Assembly: GCA_000403315.2 (NCBI GenBank)
Contig: KE159639.1
Span: 394,132-458,131 of the forward strand
From: Lachnospiraceae bacterium A2
Lineage (GTDB): Bacteria; Bacillota; Clostridia; Lachnospirales; Lachnospiraceae
Length of the DNA: 64,000 bases
Reading direction: 5' to 3'
Shown here: piece after piece, positions 53,292 through 62,679 of the stretch
Position numbering within the stretch: position 1 is the stretch's first letter
Layout of the letters: each line of letters opens with the position of its first letter
Position numbers and translations under genes: made by a program
The notes under the pieces: model-generated
Database searches by the model: none
What the model was told of the DNA's origin: nothing
What the model saw: only the letters and a program-made list of their open reading frames with translations

Positions 53292-53926
53292 TGCCAACGG
53301 CCCAGCTTTGGCAGCTCCACGGCCCTGTCGCATACCTTCCCAGCCAGCGCCAGGTTATGGGTAATCACTAAAAGCCCCATCCCACGGCTTTTTGCTTCTT
53401 CCAGGATAACCCGCCAGATTTGCGCCTGGGTAATGACGTCCAGCATGGTTGTAATTTCATCACATACCAGGAATTTCGTCTGGGGGCCCAACATGCGCGC
53501 AATGCAGAACCGTTGGAGCTCCCCGCCGGACAGCTCAATGGGCCACCGCTTCATCCAAGCCTGTTCAATCCCCATTTTCTGTAAAAAAGGCCCGTCCGGC
53601 TCCCAGCATTCACGGAGGGTTTTTTCCATTTTCCAGCGGGGGTTCACTGCCCGTTCCGGGTGCTGGCTGACCATCTGGACGGGGCAGCAGCCTGTTTTTG
53701 GCAAAGGCCGGCCTTCCCAAAGCACTTCCCCCTGCACTGGCGTTTCATACCCTGCCAGAATCCTTGCCAATGTGGTTTTTCCATAACCAGAAGGCCCCGT
53801 CAGCGCTACCCGCTCCCCAGCCCCTATTTTTATGTTAACGTCTTTCAGAACCCATGGGGCACCCTTCCCATAACGGAAACAGACACCCCGGGCTTCCAAC
53901 CCCGGCCCTGTTTTTTTATTCTGCAT
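53282..53926 (-). CDS. Nickel/peptide-type ABC transporter ATP-binding protein (second ATPase)
   Basis: A 214-residue ATPase: Walker A GPSGYGKTT, Q-loop MVSQHPE, signature LSGGELQ, Walker B FLVCDEITTMLD (a Cys-Asp pair in place of Asp-Glu at the usual 'ADE'), H-loop ITHN. It overlaps the preceding ATPase gene by 11 bp. It is somewhat shorter than DppF/OppF and lacks the C-terminal oligopeptide domain, as NikE does. Confidence 0.88.
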   Translation of the reverse strand: MQNKKTGPGLEARGVCFRYGKGAPWVLKDVNIKIGAGERVALTGPSGYGKTTLARILAGYETPVQGEVLWEGRPLPKTGCCPVQMVSQHPERAVNPRWKMEKTLRECWEPDGPFLQKMGIEQAWMKRWPIELSGGELQRFCIARMLGPQTKFLVCDEITTMLDVITQAQIWRVILEEAKSRGMGLLVITHNLALAGKVCDRAVELPKLGRWQGA

Positions 53927-54863
53927 AAATGCACCTCACTTCCCCGCCCCGCAGCGTCCGCATTTCCACCTTCCCTGCACAGGCATCCGTCCGTTTCGGG
54001 CAGCGGCCCGCAAAGAGGCATCCGGGCGGCAGGTTCCCGGCATAGGGCTGGCTCCCGGCAATGGGGCAAAAACCATTTTGGGGCAGCGCCTGTAAAAACG
54101 CTTTGCTGTAGGGATGGCGGAGCGCTGAACCGTCCCCGGAAAAATCATCTGCCGGGGCAATTTCCATCACGCTGCCTGCATATAGCACGGCAATCCGGGC
54201 AGCTACCTGAAAAGCCAAGTCTATGTCATGGGTAATCAGCAGCACGCCGCAGCCTTCCGCTGCCAATTCCCGGAAATTTTCCATGGTTTCCTTTGCCAGC
54301 GTTTCCGAAAGGCCCGGCGTAGGCTCATCGGCTACCACCAGCTTTACCGGCTCCATTACCGCCCCGGCAATGAGCACACGCCTGGCCATACCGCCGGAAA
54401 GCTGGCAGGGATACAGCCCTGCCACGGATTCCTCCAGGCGGTACCGTGCAAATACCTGTTTCCACCTGGCCATCCGCTGCTTTTTCTCCCGTCTGGCCCC
54501 CGTCCCAAGCACTTGCTTCCCCACCTTCATCAATGGGTCTAAATACTCTACCGACTGGGGGATAAATGCAATGTCCCGCCCCCGCAGCTTCTGCTGGGCG
54601 GCGCTATCCAGGCACTGCCCGCAGAAGGCAAGCCTTCCTTCCACCTTTGCATTTCCTGGCAGTATCCCCAAAATGGCATGGGCCAGCAGGCTTTTGCCAG
54701 ACCCGCTGGCGCCTACCACCGCTACTATCTCCCCGGGGTTTACGGTAAGGGAAAGATGGTGCACCATTTCCAGCCGGTACTTTTCCAGCCCTTTGCCATA
54801 CATTTCAAAAGAAATGCACAAATCCTCCACTTCCAGCACTGGCTTGTTTTTTTGCCCTTCCAT
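53916..54863 (-). CDS. Nickel/peptide-type ABC transporter ATP-binding protein (first ATPase)
   Basis: A 315-residue DppD/NikD-type ATPase: Walker A GASGSGKS, signature LSGGMARR, Walker B VVADEPTPGL, H-loop ITHD, and the C-terminal zinc or Fe-S-like Cys region GCLFAGRCPKRTDACAGK typical of this family. The start follows GGGAGGG. Together with the overlapping second ATPase, two permeases and a lipoprotein it forms a full importer. Confidence 0.92.
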   Translation of the reverse strand: MEGQKNKPVLEVEDLCISFEMYGKGLEKYRLEMVHHLSLTVNPGEIVAVVGASGSGKSLLAHAILGILPGNAKVEGRLAFCGQCLDSAAQQKLRGRDIAFIPQSVEYLDPLMKVGKQVLGTGARREKKQRMARWKQVFARYRLEESVAGLYPCQLSGGMARRVLIAGAVMEPVKLVVADEPTPGLSETLAKETMENFRELAAEGCGVLLITHDIDLAFQVAARIAVLYAGSVMEIAPADDFSGDGSALRHPYSKAFLQALPQNGFCPIAGSQPYAGNLPPGCLFAGRCPKRTDACAGKVEMRTLRGGEVRCIYAE

Positions 54864-54904
54864 CAGTTCCCTCCCATCCTATGCCTGAATTTTCCCAGCG
54901 GCCC

Positions 54905-55774
54905 CTACTCATTTCCGCTGTTGGGGTTCCACAGGCGTTTTAAATTTTCCCCAGCCACGTCAAACAGCATGACAGCCAACAGCAGCAATAACCCGGGAAA
55001 TACCGCCAGCCACCAGTTCCCCGCTGCAATATGCTTCATGGATTCTGACAGGATCACGCCAATAGCCGGAACCTCCGGCGGGAACCCAAACCCTAAAAAC
55101 GTAACGGCCGCCTCATGCATAATGGCATGTGGGAACAGCAGGACCACGCCAATCAGGTAGACCGGGAGCACCTGCGGGACCATATGGTGCCATGCAGCCC
55201 ACATCCGGGTCTTGCCCATCCGGTACGAAGCCTGCACATACTGGGCGGAACGGATTTGGAGCACCTCTGCCCGCACCAGCCTGGTTAGTTCCGGCCAATG
55301 GGTCAGGGCTACCGCAGCCATTACGCCTTTCTGCCCCCTTCCCATCATAAAGGAAATCAAGACCAGCAGAATTAAATGTGGAATCCCCATGCACAAATCC
55401 ACGCACCAATTTACAAAACGGTCCGCTATCCCGCCTTTTACCGCAGCCGTCACCCCAAATGCCAGCGCAATCACGGAACTGGCCGCCGAAGCCAGTACCC
55501 CAATCCCAATGCTGTTAGAAAGCCCTTTGACGCTGCGGAAAAACATGTCCCTTCCCATCTCGTCCGTGCCGAAAGGATGGGCAAAACAGGGCGCAAGGAA
55601 CTTTGCGCCGTAATCCACCCCATAGCTTTCCGGGCTTACCAAAAGCCCTGCCAGCAATGCCAGAAGCAAATATGCCGCCGCAAAGCCTATGGAACAGAGG
55701 GTTTTCTGCCTGCGGTTCCAAAAACCCCCCATTTTCTTTTTTCCTGTTGCCATTCCATCCCCTGCCTTATCCAT
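54905..55774 (-). CDS. Nickel/peptide-type ABC permease (DppC/NikC type)
   Basis: A 289-residue inner-membrane permease with about six helices; the cytoplasmic EAA loop shows VQASYRMGKTRMWAAWHH. The N-terminal domain has HPFGTDEMGRDMFFR, the classic DppC/NikC signature. The start follows GGAGG. It is separated from the other permease gene by 168 bp occupied by a dispersed repeat, which may weaken co-transcription. Confidence 0.9.
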   Translation of the reverse strand: MDKAGDGMATGKKKMGGFWNRRQKTLCSIGFAAAYLLLALLAGLLVSPESYGVDYGAKFLAPCFAHPFGTDEMGRDMFFRSVKGLSNSIGIGVLASAASSVIALAFGVTAAVKGGIADRFVNWCVDLCMGIPHLILLVLISFMMGRGQKGVMAAVALTHWPELTRLVRAEVLQIRSAQYVQASYRMGKTRMWAAWHHMVPQVLPVYLIGVVLLFPHAIMHEAAVTFLGFGFPPEVPAIGVILSESMKHIAAGNWWLAVFPGLLLLLAVMLFDVAGENLKRLWNPNSGNE

Positions 55775-55797
55775 AGGAATTCCTCCTGTTTCTTTGT

Positions 55798-56023
55798 TCT
55801 CTTATAGGAAAGACCGTGTTACTGTGAAGTGTTAAAGTGTATGGATTTCCTATAAGAGAAAAACAATTATGCGCAGCTCGCGGAGAGGAAATTTATTGCT
55901 GCGCAATCCGCTCGCGCAGATATTTGGCGAATGCCACGAGGGTCAAATATCCCGCCCCTTGGAGCGGAAAGAACAATCCAGGCCATGCCCCGTAGCTTGC
56001 TGCGGGGTATTTGACTTTTTGTG
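55798..56023. repeat. Composite dispersed repeat, copy 4 (between permease genes)
   Basis: A hairpin CTCTTATAGGAAAGACC / GGATTTCCTATAAGAG (55799-55858) is followed by the body in reverse orientation: GCGCAGCTCGCGGAGAGG, ATTTGGCGAATGCCACGAGG, and finally GGGGTATTTGACT at 56010-56022. Its outer part is translated as the C-terminus of the neighbouring permease. Confidence 0.85.
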
Positions 56024-56992
56024 GAAAGAACCATTTTCCCGGATTCTCGGGTCTATCACCCCATACAAAATATTTGCAGCCAAATTCCCTATAAATACAA
56101 AAGCCGCGCTAAAGACTGCAATGCCCAGCAAAAGCGGCACATCCCCGCCCAAGCCTGCGGCAGTGACTGCGCTCCCGATTCCCGGATAGGAAAATACAGA
56201 TTCCGCCAGCGCAATCCCCCCAAACAGTTCACTGAAAGAAGCAAACTGCACCGTCACTGCCGGGATGGCAATGTTCTTAAGCCCATGGCGCCTTATCATC
56301 TGCCATTTGCCTTCCCCCCTTGCCTTAGCATACAGCATAAATTCACTGTTAAGGATTTCCAATAATTTCTGCCTTGTATACAAAGTGATCTTCCCAACGC
56401 CCAAAATGCCCAATGTCATGGAGGGCAGGATCAGGTGGTGGATCCGCTCCCCCAGGGTAACTTCCGAGGCAAGCTTTCCCATAGGGGCTGCAAGGCCAAT
56501 CGGGAACCACCCTAAATTTACTGCAAAAACGCTGAGCGCCAAAAGCCCCACCCAAAATGTGGGTGAGGACTGGAATACCAGGCAAATGGTTTTTATGGCT
56601 TTATCCAGTATGCTGCCCTGAAATGCCGCCGCAGCAATCCCCAGAAGGAAGCCAAAAAGGCCGGAGCTGATCCATGCGGCCAGCATCAGCGCCAGCGAAT
56701 ACTGGAACCGCTCCTGTATCACCTGGAGCACTGGCTGCCGGTAAACAATGGATTCCCCAAAATCCCCCCGCAAGGTATTCCCTGCCCAGGCAAGGAACCG
56801 CTCCAAGGGGGGCTGGCCCAGCCCCCAATATTCAGAAATTTCTTCCTTTGCTTCTTCTGAAATCGTAGAATTTGCCCCAATATAAGCCGTCAGCGGGTCA
56901 ATGGGGGCTTTTGTTACCAAAAGGAACGATACTATGCTGATGGCAATAAGCAGCGTAACCATGCGTACTATTAATAATAAAAGCCTTTTCAT
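55943..56992 (-). CDS. Nickel/peptide-type ABC permease (DppB/NikB type) with repeat-encoded tail
   Basis: About 349 residues with roughly six helices: N-terminal helix (LIVRMVTLLIAISIVSFLLV), TKAPIDPLTAY, and the EAA loop EFMLYAKARGEGKWQMIRRH. The family normally ends shortly after DPRIRENG; here the frame runs on through about 25 residues (KSNTPQQATGHGLD..) encoded by the dispersed repeat and stops inside it. The start at 56992 is a choice; ATG 57004 is also possible. It lies 63 bp downstream of the binding protein gene. Confidence 0.9.
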   Translation of the reverse strand: MKRLLLLIVRMVTLLIAISIVSFLLVTKAPIDPLTAYIGANSTISEEAKEEISEYWGLGQPPLERFLAWAGNTLRGDFGESIVYRQPVLQVIQERFQYSLALMLAAWISSGLFGFLLGIAAAAFQGSILDKAIKTICLVFQSSPTFWVGLLALSVFAVNLGWFPIGLAAPMGKLASEVTLGERIHHLILPSMTLGILGVGKITLYTRQKLLEILNSEFMLYAKARGEGKWQMIRRHGLKNIAIPAVTVQFASFSELFGGIALAESVFSYPGIGSAVTAAGLGGDVPLLLGIAVFSAAFVFIGNLAANILYGVIDPRIRENGSFHKKSNTPQQATGHGLDCSFRSKGRDI

Positions 56993-57054
56993 GCCCTGTT
57001 CCATCCCTTCTTTAAATTCCCATGCCCCTGCTGCATTGCAAATTTGATATCCCG

Positions 57055-58695
57055 TCAGTCCGCTGTGGAACCTATGAGCTTCCAATCCTTCATATTGCAG
57101 ATAATCGGGATGCCATGCCCATGGGGGTGGGGAATCTGGGTATCCATGGAAATATCCAGCCTGTCGCTGATGAAATAGCAATGCTCAATATTTGCCAGGT
57201 ACAGGTAGGGGTAATCCTCCGCATAAGCCGCCTGCGCCTTTTTCCATGCTGCAACCGCCTGTTCCTGGGTATTGGCGGAAATAGCTTCCGCTATCAGCCT
57301 GTCCACTTCCTGATTTTCATACCCGCTGGGGTTTGCATAAGGCTGCACGGTAAAACGCCCGGACTGGAACTGGTTGCCAATTACTATGGGGCTGAACTGC
57401 CCGAATCCCCAGACCGCCCCCTGGGTATTTGTTTTTTCCACGATTTCGTCCCATGTTGCCTGCTTCACGGTAATGGAAATACCCAAATCAGCCGCCGATT
57501 CCGCTGCCGCCGCCGCCAGCATATAGCGGTCCTGCTCGTCAGCAGGGGTATACACCTCAAAAGCACATTCCACCCCATTTTTTTCGCGGATGCCGTCCCC
57601 GTCCGTGTCCGCCCAGCCGCTTTCCTCAAGAAGCCCCTTGGCTTCCTCTGCCCGGGAATCCTCATATTCTGCCGTATTTCCCCAGATTAAATTTCCTGTC
57701 CATCCTACTGCCGGCTTCCCAACACCATGGAAGGCGTTTTCAATGATCTGCTGGCGGTCAATCCCGATTGCCAGGGCTTTCCGCACCGACACATCCGATG
57801 TCACCGGATTCCCCACTTCCACCTGTTCCCCATTAGCATTGGTAAACGTCCCAGGCTCCCGGCAGGGAAGGCTGATATTCCTCACATCCATGGTTTCCAG
57901 CTTTTCCATATGCATCCCTTCCACGGATTCTGCCGCATAGGAAGGCTGCACCATAACCACGTCCAACTGCCCGGACCTGGCGTTGGAAAATGCCGCCTCA
58001 TTGTCCATATCCACAAAGGTAACGCGTTTAATTTCCGGCGCCCCTTCAAAATAACCCTCATTGGCTTCTACAATCAATTGCTGCTCCGCGTCATACTGCA
58101 CCACTTTCCATGGGCCCGTCCCCACTGGCATTTGGTCGAAGGCTGCGCTGTCATACCCATCCTTTGGCACAATCCCAAGCTGGGCCGTACTGTCCAAAAA
58201 TGGGGAATACGGCTCCTTCAGGGTAAACTTCACTGTATATTCATCCACGGCTTCCACCTTCTTCACTTTAGAAAGGTCGACCTCCCCATTCTGCCCCTGG
58301 TTTTCCATCACCGTTTGGTACGTAAATACTACATCCTCCGCGCGAAATCCAGAACCGTCCTGAAATTGGATGCCTTTCTTTAAATGGTAGGTATAAGCCA
58401 AGGAGTCCTCAGAAATTTCCCAGCTTTCCGCCAAATCCCCTTCATACTCCGCCTTTGGGTTCACCCGCACCAGCCCATTGCTGATAAAATCGTAACCATA
58501 GGAAAAGCTGCCCTTGACAGGGTCCAGGGAACCATCCCAAAACCCATGCCCCACATAACAGACAATGCCAGACCCATGTTCCTGCCCCCGGCTGCCTGCA
58601 GAGCCCTCCCCGGCTGCCGCCCCAGTTCCGCACCCTGTAAAAACACTCCCCAGTGCTAAAAGAATAGATACCATTCCAATTATTTTTTTCCGCAT
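57055..58695 (-). CDS. Extracellular solute-binding lipoprotein, nickel/peptide family
   Basis: A 546-residue family 5 binding protein. A signal peptide ends in the lipobox VFTGC (Cys22), so it is anchored to the outer face of the membrane. Family motifs include DLAESWEISEDSLAYTYHL and FTLKEPYSPFLD. Near the end IPHPHGHGIP is rich in His, which suggests metal (nickel or metal-chelate) rather than plain peptide, though this is inference. It is the first gene of the importer operon. Confidence 0.9.
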   Translation of the reverse strand: MRKKIIGMVSILLALGSVFTGCGTGAAAGEGSAGSRGQEHGSGIVCYVGHGFWDGSLDPVKGSFSYGYDFISNGLVRVNPKAEYEGDLAESWEISEDSLAYTYHLKKGIQFQDGSGFRAEDVVFTYQTVMENQGQNGEVDLSKVKKVEAVDEYTVKFTLKEPYSPFLDSTAQLGIVPKDGYDSAAFDQMPVGTGPWKVVQYDAEQQLIVEANEGYFEGAPEIKRVTFVDMDNEAAFSNARSGQLDVVMVQPSYAAESVEGMHMEKLETMDVRNISLPCREPGTFTNANGEQVEVGNPVTSDVSVRKALAIGIDRQQIIENAFHGVGKPAVGWTGNLIWGNTAEYEDSRAEEAKGLLEESGWADTDGDGIREKNGVECAFEVYTPADEQDRYMLAAAAAESAADLGISITVKQATWDEIVEKTNTQGAVWGFGQFSPIVIGNQFQSGRFTVQPYANPSGYENQEVDRLIAEAISANTQEQAVAAWKKAQAAYAEDYPYLYLANIEHCYFISDRLDISMDTQIPHPHGHGIPIICNMKDWKLIGSTAD

Positions 58696-58745
58696 GCCCT
58701 TTCCCCCTGTTCCCTATAGATTTTTCCCATAACAGGAACTTTTAC

Positions 58746-58900
58746 AGTCAAATACTCCGCAGCAAGCTACGGGGCATGGCCTAATTTGTTCTTTCCGCCC
58801 CAAGGGGCGGGGTATCTGCACCCGCAGGGCACTTACCCTCGCGGCATTCGCCAAATATCCGCGCAAGCGCGGCTGCTTGGCTCATTGCTCGCGGGAATGA
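58746..58900 (+). repeat. Composite dispersed repeat, copy 5
   Basis: AGTCAAATACTCCGCAGCAA to GCTCATTGCTCGCGGGAATG; near identical to 43394-43541 with a small extra insertion (GCACCCGCAGGGCACTTA) in the middle. Confidence 0.85.
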
Positions 58901-58954
58901 AAATATGCATAAACCGCCCAAGGCGTGCCTTAAGCAGCTCTTATTGTACCATAA

Positions 58955-59000
58955 GGAAAAAAAAGAAAGAAGCCTCCCGGGGGGATATTTCCGGGAAGCT
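58955..59000 (-). terminator. Terminator of the phosphorelay operon
   Basis: On the minus strand AGCTTCCCGG pairs with CCGGGAGGCT, followed by TCTTTCTTTTTTTT. Confidence 0.9.
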
Positions 59001-59026
59001 CCAAAATATAAGGGCATTTCCTGCCT

Positions 59027-61570
59027 TTAAGAAAGATATTTCTGCAAAGTACGCATACACTCCTTCAAATCAATCGGTTTTGCAATATGTGCGTCCATCC
59101 CCACCTCAAGGCAGTGCTGGGCGTCATCGGAAAAGGCGTCTGCCGTCATTGCAATAATCGGCAGCCCATTGTCAGAACGGTCCAGTTCACGGATTGCAAC
59201 GGTAGCGTCATACCCATTCATCACTGGCATACGGATATCCATGAGGATGGCTTCGTAGAACCCAACCTCAGAAGCCTTGAATTTTTCAAGGCATTCCTTC
59301 CCATTAATGGCACGCTCCAGGATAAGCCCTACCGAAGCTAAGATTTCACTGATAAATTCCCAGTTTACATCAATGTCCTCTGCAAGGAGCACATGCTTCC
59401 CTTCAAAGTCAATGACTTCTTCCTCCTCTTTTTCCTCGTTAGAAATACCCTCCATGTATTTCCGCAAATACATATATAGGGTGGACTTAAAGAGGGGCTT
59501 GGAAATAAAGCCTTCAATTTCGGACGCGTCCACTTCTTCCTCCAATTCGCTCCAATCATAGGCGGAAATCAGGAAAGCAGGGATATTATTGCCTTCCGTC
59601 ACGCTCCTCATTTCACGGATCACCTGGATTCCCGTCATATTTGGCATTTTCCAGTCAACCATCACAAAATCATAATCGTTGTTCTGCAAATGCCTGTCCT
59701 CTATCATGCGCACCGCCTGCCTGCCGTCAAGGGACCATTCCGTATGGACGCCCATTTCCTGCAGGTTGGACACTGCGCTGGTGCAGAGCTGTTCATTGTC
59801 GTCTACCACCAATACGTCCCAGTGGGGGAGCATCATGTCCTTTTCATCAATTTCTGATTTCTTCAAATCAAGGGAAATATGGAACCTGCTCCCTTTGTCC
59901 AGCTCGCTTGTCAGCTCAATCGTGCCTTCCATCAAATCTATAATTGCCTTTGTAATGGACATCCCAAGCCCAGTCCCCATAATCTTGGCTACCTGGTCGG
60001 AATCCTCCCGCTCAAAGCTGTCAAAAATCTTCCGCTGGAATTCCTCCGTCATTCCAATCCCTGTGTCTTCCACAATAAAATGGGTCCTTACATAATCATT
60101 CCCCTTGGGGGACTCCTCCTGATACAGATAGACGTCAATCCTCCCTCCCTCCGGCGTAAACTTCCCTGCATTGGAAAGGAGGTTCAAAAGCACCTGGTTC
60201 AAGCGCACGGAATCGCAAAATACATTCTCCGACTGGATGGACTGGATAAAAATATCAAAATACTGCCCTTTTACTTTTACCTGGGGCCGCATAATATTTA
60301 CAATGTCATCCATGGTTTCCCTCAAGGACATCTGGTTCATGTTCAGCGTCATCTTGCCGCTCTCAATTTTGGACATATCCAGCACGTCGTTAATCAGCCC
60401 CAGCAAGTGTTTACTGGACAGCTTTACTTTATTCAGGCAGTCAATCAGACGATCTGGGTCCTGTATATTTTTCAGGGCAATCTCCGTCATCCCGATAATC
60501 GCATTCATCGGCGTCCTGATATCATGGCTCATGCTGGACAAGAACTCGCTCTTGGCCCGATCTGACTGTACAGCCTTTTGCTGGGCGTCATACAACCTGT
60601 CCATCTGTTGGGCAGAAAAGCGAAAGTACTTATAAAATACATAGGACATAGACAGAAGGATTGTAAGGGAAGATGCAAGCATTATCCCTATCCGCTGGAA
60701 ATCCAAATCACTGATTGGCCTTTCCATTGCTTCGCTCTGCATTACGGTAATCAGATACCAGTCAAGGTTTTCTGAAATAGGCGTACAATAGGTATACCTT
60801 TTTTCCCCATTGATTATTACCATCCTGGAATAAGGCTTCCCTTCCTCAATCGCCTGTTTCAGCCCTTCTATGTATTCTTCCGCTTCCTTATCTGTTTTTC
60901 CTTCCACTTCCATGAAAATGCGCTCAAAGTAGCTTTCCCGGAAGGCATCGCCGCTCCGGATTACGAAGTTCCCATCTTCATCAATAATATGGGAATAAAT
61001 CAAAGTATCATCGGAGTCCAGAAAAAGCGCTTCTTTTAAATAATCCATGGGAATCCCGGCAACTATTGCAACGCTCTGTTTCCCGCCTGCCATCGGATAT
61101 CCTGCTTCCATCCCCAGCACAAGCATCTTTTCCCCCTGGCTGTTTGTCCCTATCACAACAACATCGCCGTCTGTTTTCAGGGATTCTAAAAGCTTATCGT
61201 TTGGGACGTCTACCTTCCCTCCATAAATGGTTTCCAAATCCCCATTTTCTGCACACAGTGCAAGGAAACTGAATTCCCTGACTTCTGCGCTGAGCTTCAG
61301 TTCCTCTTTCAGGCTGTCCCCATATTCCGAATATTCCGGCGGGGTCCTTTTTACAATCCCTTCTATCTGGTTCAACCGGAGGCCTACAATAGTAGAAAAC
61401 TTCTGCTGGAGCTGGGTATTCATTTCCGACATATAGATTTCACTGATTTCATCAATGGTCTGTACCGTTTTATCCCCCATAATCAGTACTAGGACAATAA
61501 ACACTATAATACAGACAGTGATTACAAAAACAAAGCTGTTCCTCAAAAATTTCCTGATATTTTTTTCCAT
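59027..61570 (-). CDS. Hybrid sensor histidine kinase with two receiver domains
   Basis: An 847-residue membrane protein. Helix 1 (about 12-33), an extracytoplasmic dCache-like sensor (about 34-290), helix 2 (about 298-318), HisKA with SSMSHDIRTPMNAII, ATPase domain with NLLSNAGKFTPEGG and GTGLGMSITKAII. Receiver 1 follows (VLVVDDNEQL, phosphoacceptor in MVDWKMPNM), then receiver 2 (VLLAEDIDVNWE, LMDIRMPVM). The ATG at 61570 follows GGAGG. It is followed by its own terminator and preceded by an HD-GYP-like regulator and an Hpt protein, which together form a multistep phosphorelay. Confidence 0.92.
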   Translation of the reverse strand: MEKNIRKFLRNSFVFVITVCIIVFIVLVLIMGDKTVQTIDEISEIYMSEMNTQLQQKFSTIVGLRLNQIEGIVKRTPPEYSEYGDSLKEELKLSAEVREFSFLALCAENGDLETIYGGKVDVPNDKLLESLKTDGDVVVIGTNSQGEKMLVLGMEAGYPMAGGKQSVAIVAGIPMDYLKEALFLDSDDTLIYSHIIDEDGNFVIRSGDAFRESYFERIFMEVEGKTDKEAEEYIEGLKQAIEEGKPYSRMVIINGEKRYTYCTPISENLDWYLITVMQSEAMERPISDLDFQRIGIMLASSLTILLSMSYVFYKYFRFSAQQMDRLYDAQQKAVQSDRAKSEFLSSMSHDIRTPMNAIIGMTEIALKNIQDPDRLIDCLNKVKLSSKHLLGLINDVLDMSKIESGKMTLNMNQMSLRETMDDIVNIMRPQVKVKGQYFDIFIQSIQSENVFCDSVRLNQVLLNLLSNAGKFTPEGGRIDVYLYQEESPKGNDYVRTHFIVEDTGIGMTEEFQRKIFDSFEREDSDQVAKIMGTGLGMSITKAIIDLMEGTIELTSELDKGSRFHISLDLKKSEIDEKDMMLPHWDVLVVDDNEQLCTSAVSNLQEMGVHTEWSLDGRQAVRMIEDRHLQNNDYDFVMVDWKMPNMTGIQVIREMRSVTEGNNIPAFLISAYDWSELEEEVDASEIEGFISKPLFKSTLYMYLRKYMEGISNEEKEEEEVIDFEGKHVLLAEDIDVNWEFISEILASVGLILERAINGKECLEKFKASEVGFYEAILMDIRMPVMNGYDATVAIRELDRSDNGLPIIAMTADAFSDDAQHCLEVGMDAHIAKPIDLKECMRTLQKYLS

Positions 61571-61615
61571 GCCATCCTCCATCCCATGTACCTTGCCGCA
61601 AACAGGCATCCCCTG

Positions 61616-62659
61616 CTAATTGTATGGTTCCATTTTGCCGTAATACCGGTCAATATCCTGTTTACAGCCTGCAAGGAGCCCAATTACCTCCGGCCGCACC
61701 GAACCCTGGTCCCTCGCCAACATGCCCCGGACAAACTCAAACTGCAAATCATTGTGTTCACGGTAACGGTAAAACAAATTGTCAAACTCATCGGCCAGCT
61801 TGCACATCTGGGTGAAAATGGTATTGTTTTTTCCTACTAATTTGTTCGGGAACCCATTGCCGTCGTACCGCTCATGGTGATGGGCGCACATATCTGCGCA
61901 TACCTGCACGAAATATTCGCAATGCTTGGAATAATTCAGCCGGACAATGCTTGCCCCCGACCTTGTATGCCCATAAATATCGTTGCTCATCTCATCCTGT
62001 TTTGACGCCTTAAACTTAAAATTATTTGGCAGCAGCATGTTTCCGATATCGCAAAAAAATGCCGCCCTGCTTATCATCCCTATTTGGATTTTTTCTTCCT
62101 CGGACGTCTGCCCCCTGGTCCCTAAATACTGTTTCAGCAAAATTTCCATCAAGTCTGACATGCGCTCATAATGGCCGCTGTCCTGCCCAAAATTTTTCAG
62201 GAACCTTCGGTAAACATTGTCTAAATCCGCTATGTATTTCTCCGTTTCCTGAATGTCCTCCTCGGAAAGGCTGCCGTACCCAAGCATACCCATCTTAGCT
62301 TCCAGCCGCCACAGGATATCTTCCCGTTCAAAAGGCTTTTTAATAAATCCGGAAACATGGTACTGCGCCGCATTGGCTACATTCTGCCTTGTGGCCTCCG
62401 CTGTAATCAGGTATACTGGTATGTCTTCCATTTTATATTTTTTCATCTGCTCCAGCATACCAAACCCGTCCATGACAGGCATGGACACATCCAGCAGGAT
62501 GGCGTCCAGCACCCCGCTCCCATTGCGGATTTGGTCAAGGCCGTCCGATCCGTTTTCCGCCTCAATAATGGAAAACTCCTCCCCCAGGATACTCCTAAGG
62601 ACACCCCTGTCTATTTCAGAATCATCAATTATTAACAGTTTATTCTCTTTCTCAGCCAT
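61616..62659 (-). CDS. Response regulator with degenerate HD-GYP-like domain
   Basis: A 347-residue protein. The receiver (1-120) has DD at 12-13, phosphoacceptor Asp57 and Lys in FIKKPF. The C-terminal domain resembles HD-GYP c-di-GMP phosphodiesterases: HTRSGASIV (231) and HHHERYDGNGFP (260-271), but the HD motif reads CDIGN (203-207) instead of HDIGK. Loss of the first metal-binding His suggests reduced or changed activity, perhaps c-di-GMP binding only. It lies between the Hpt and hybrid kinase genes. Confidence 0.85.
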   Translation of the reverse strand: MAEKENKLLIIDDSEIDRGVLRSILGEEFSIIEAENGSDGLDQIRNGSGVLDAILLDVSMPVMDGFGMLEQMKKYKMEDIPVYLITAEATRQNVANAAQYHVSGFIKKPFEREDILWRLEAKMGMLGYGSLSEEDIQETEKYIADLDNVYRRFLKNFGQDSGHYERMSDLMEILLKQYLGTRGQTSEEEKIQIGMISRAAFFCDIGNMLLPNNFKFKASKQDEMSNDIYGHTRSGASIVRLNYSKHCEYFVQVCADMCAHHHERYDGNGFPNKLVGKNNTIFTQMCKLADEFDNLFYRYREHNDLQFEFVRGMLARDQGSVRPEVIGLLAGCKQDIDRYYGKMEPYN

Positions 62660-62679
62660 TTTGTTATCTTCCAGGTTCT

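Larger units (their letters stand above)
58696..59026. other. Intergenic region between the importer and the phosphorelay
   Basis: Contains the dispersed repeat (58746-58900) and the hybrid kinase terminator. No gene or obvious riboswitch seen; the importer promoter is not evident. Confidence 0.6.
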
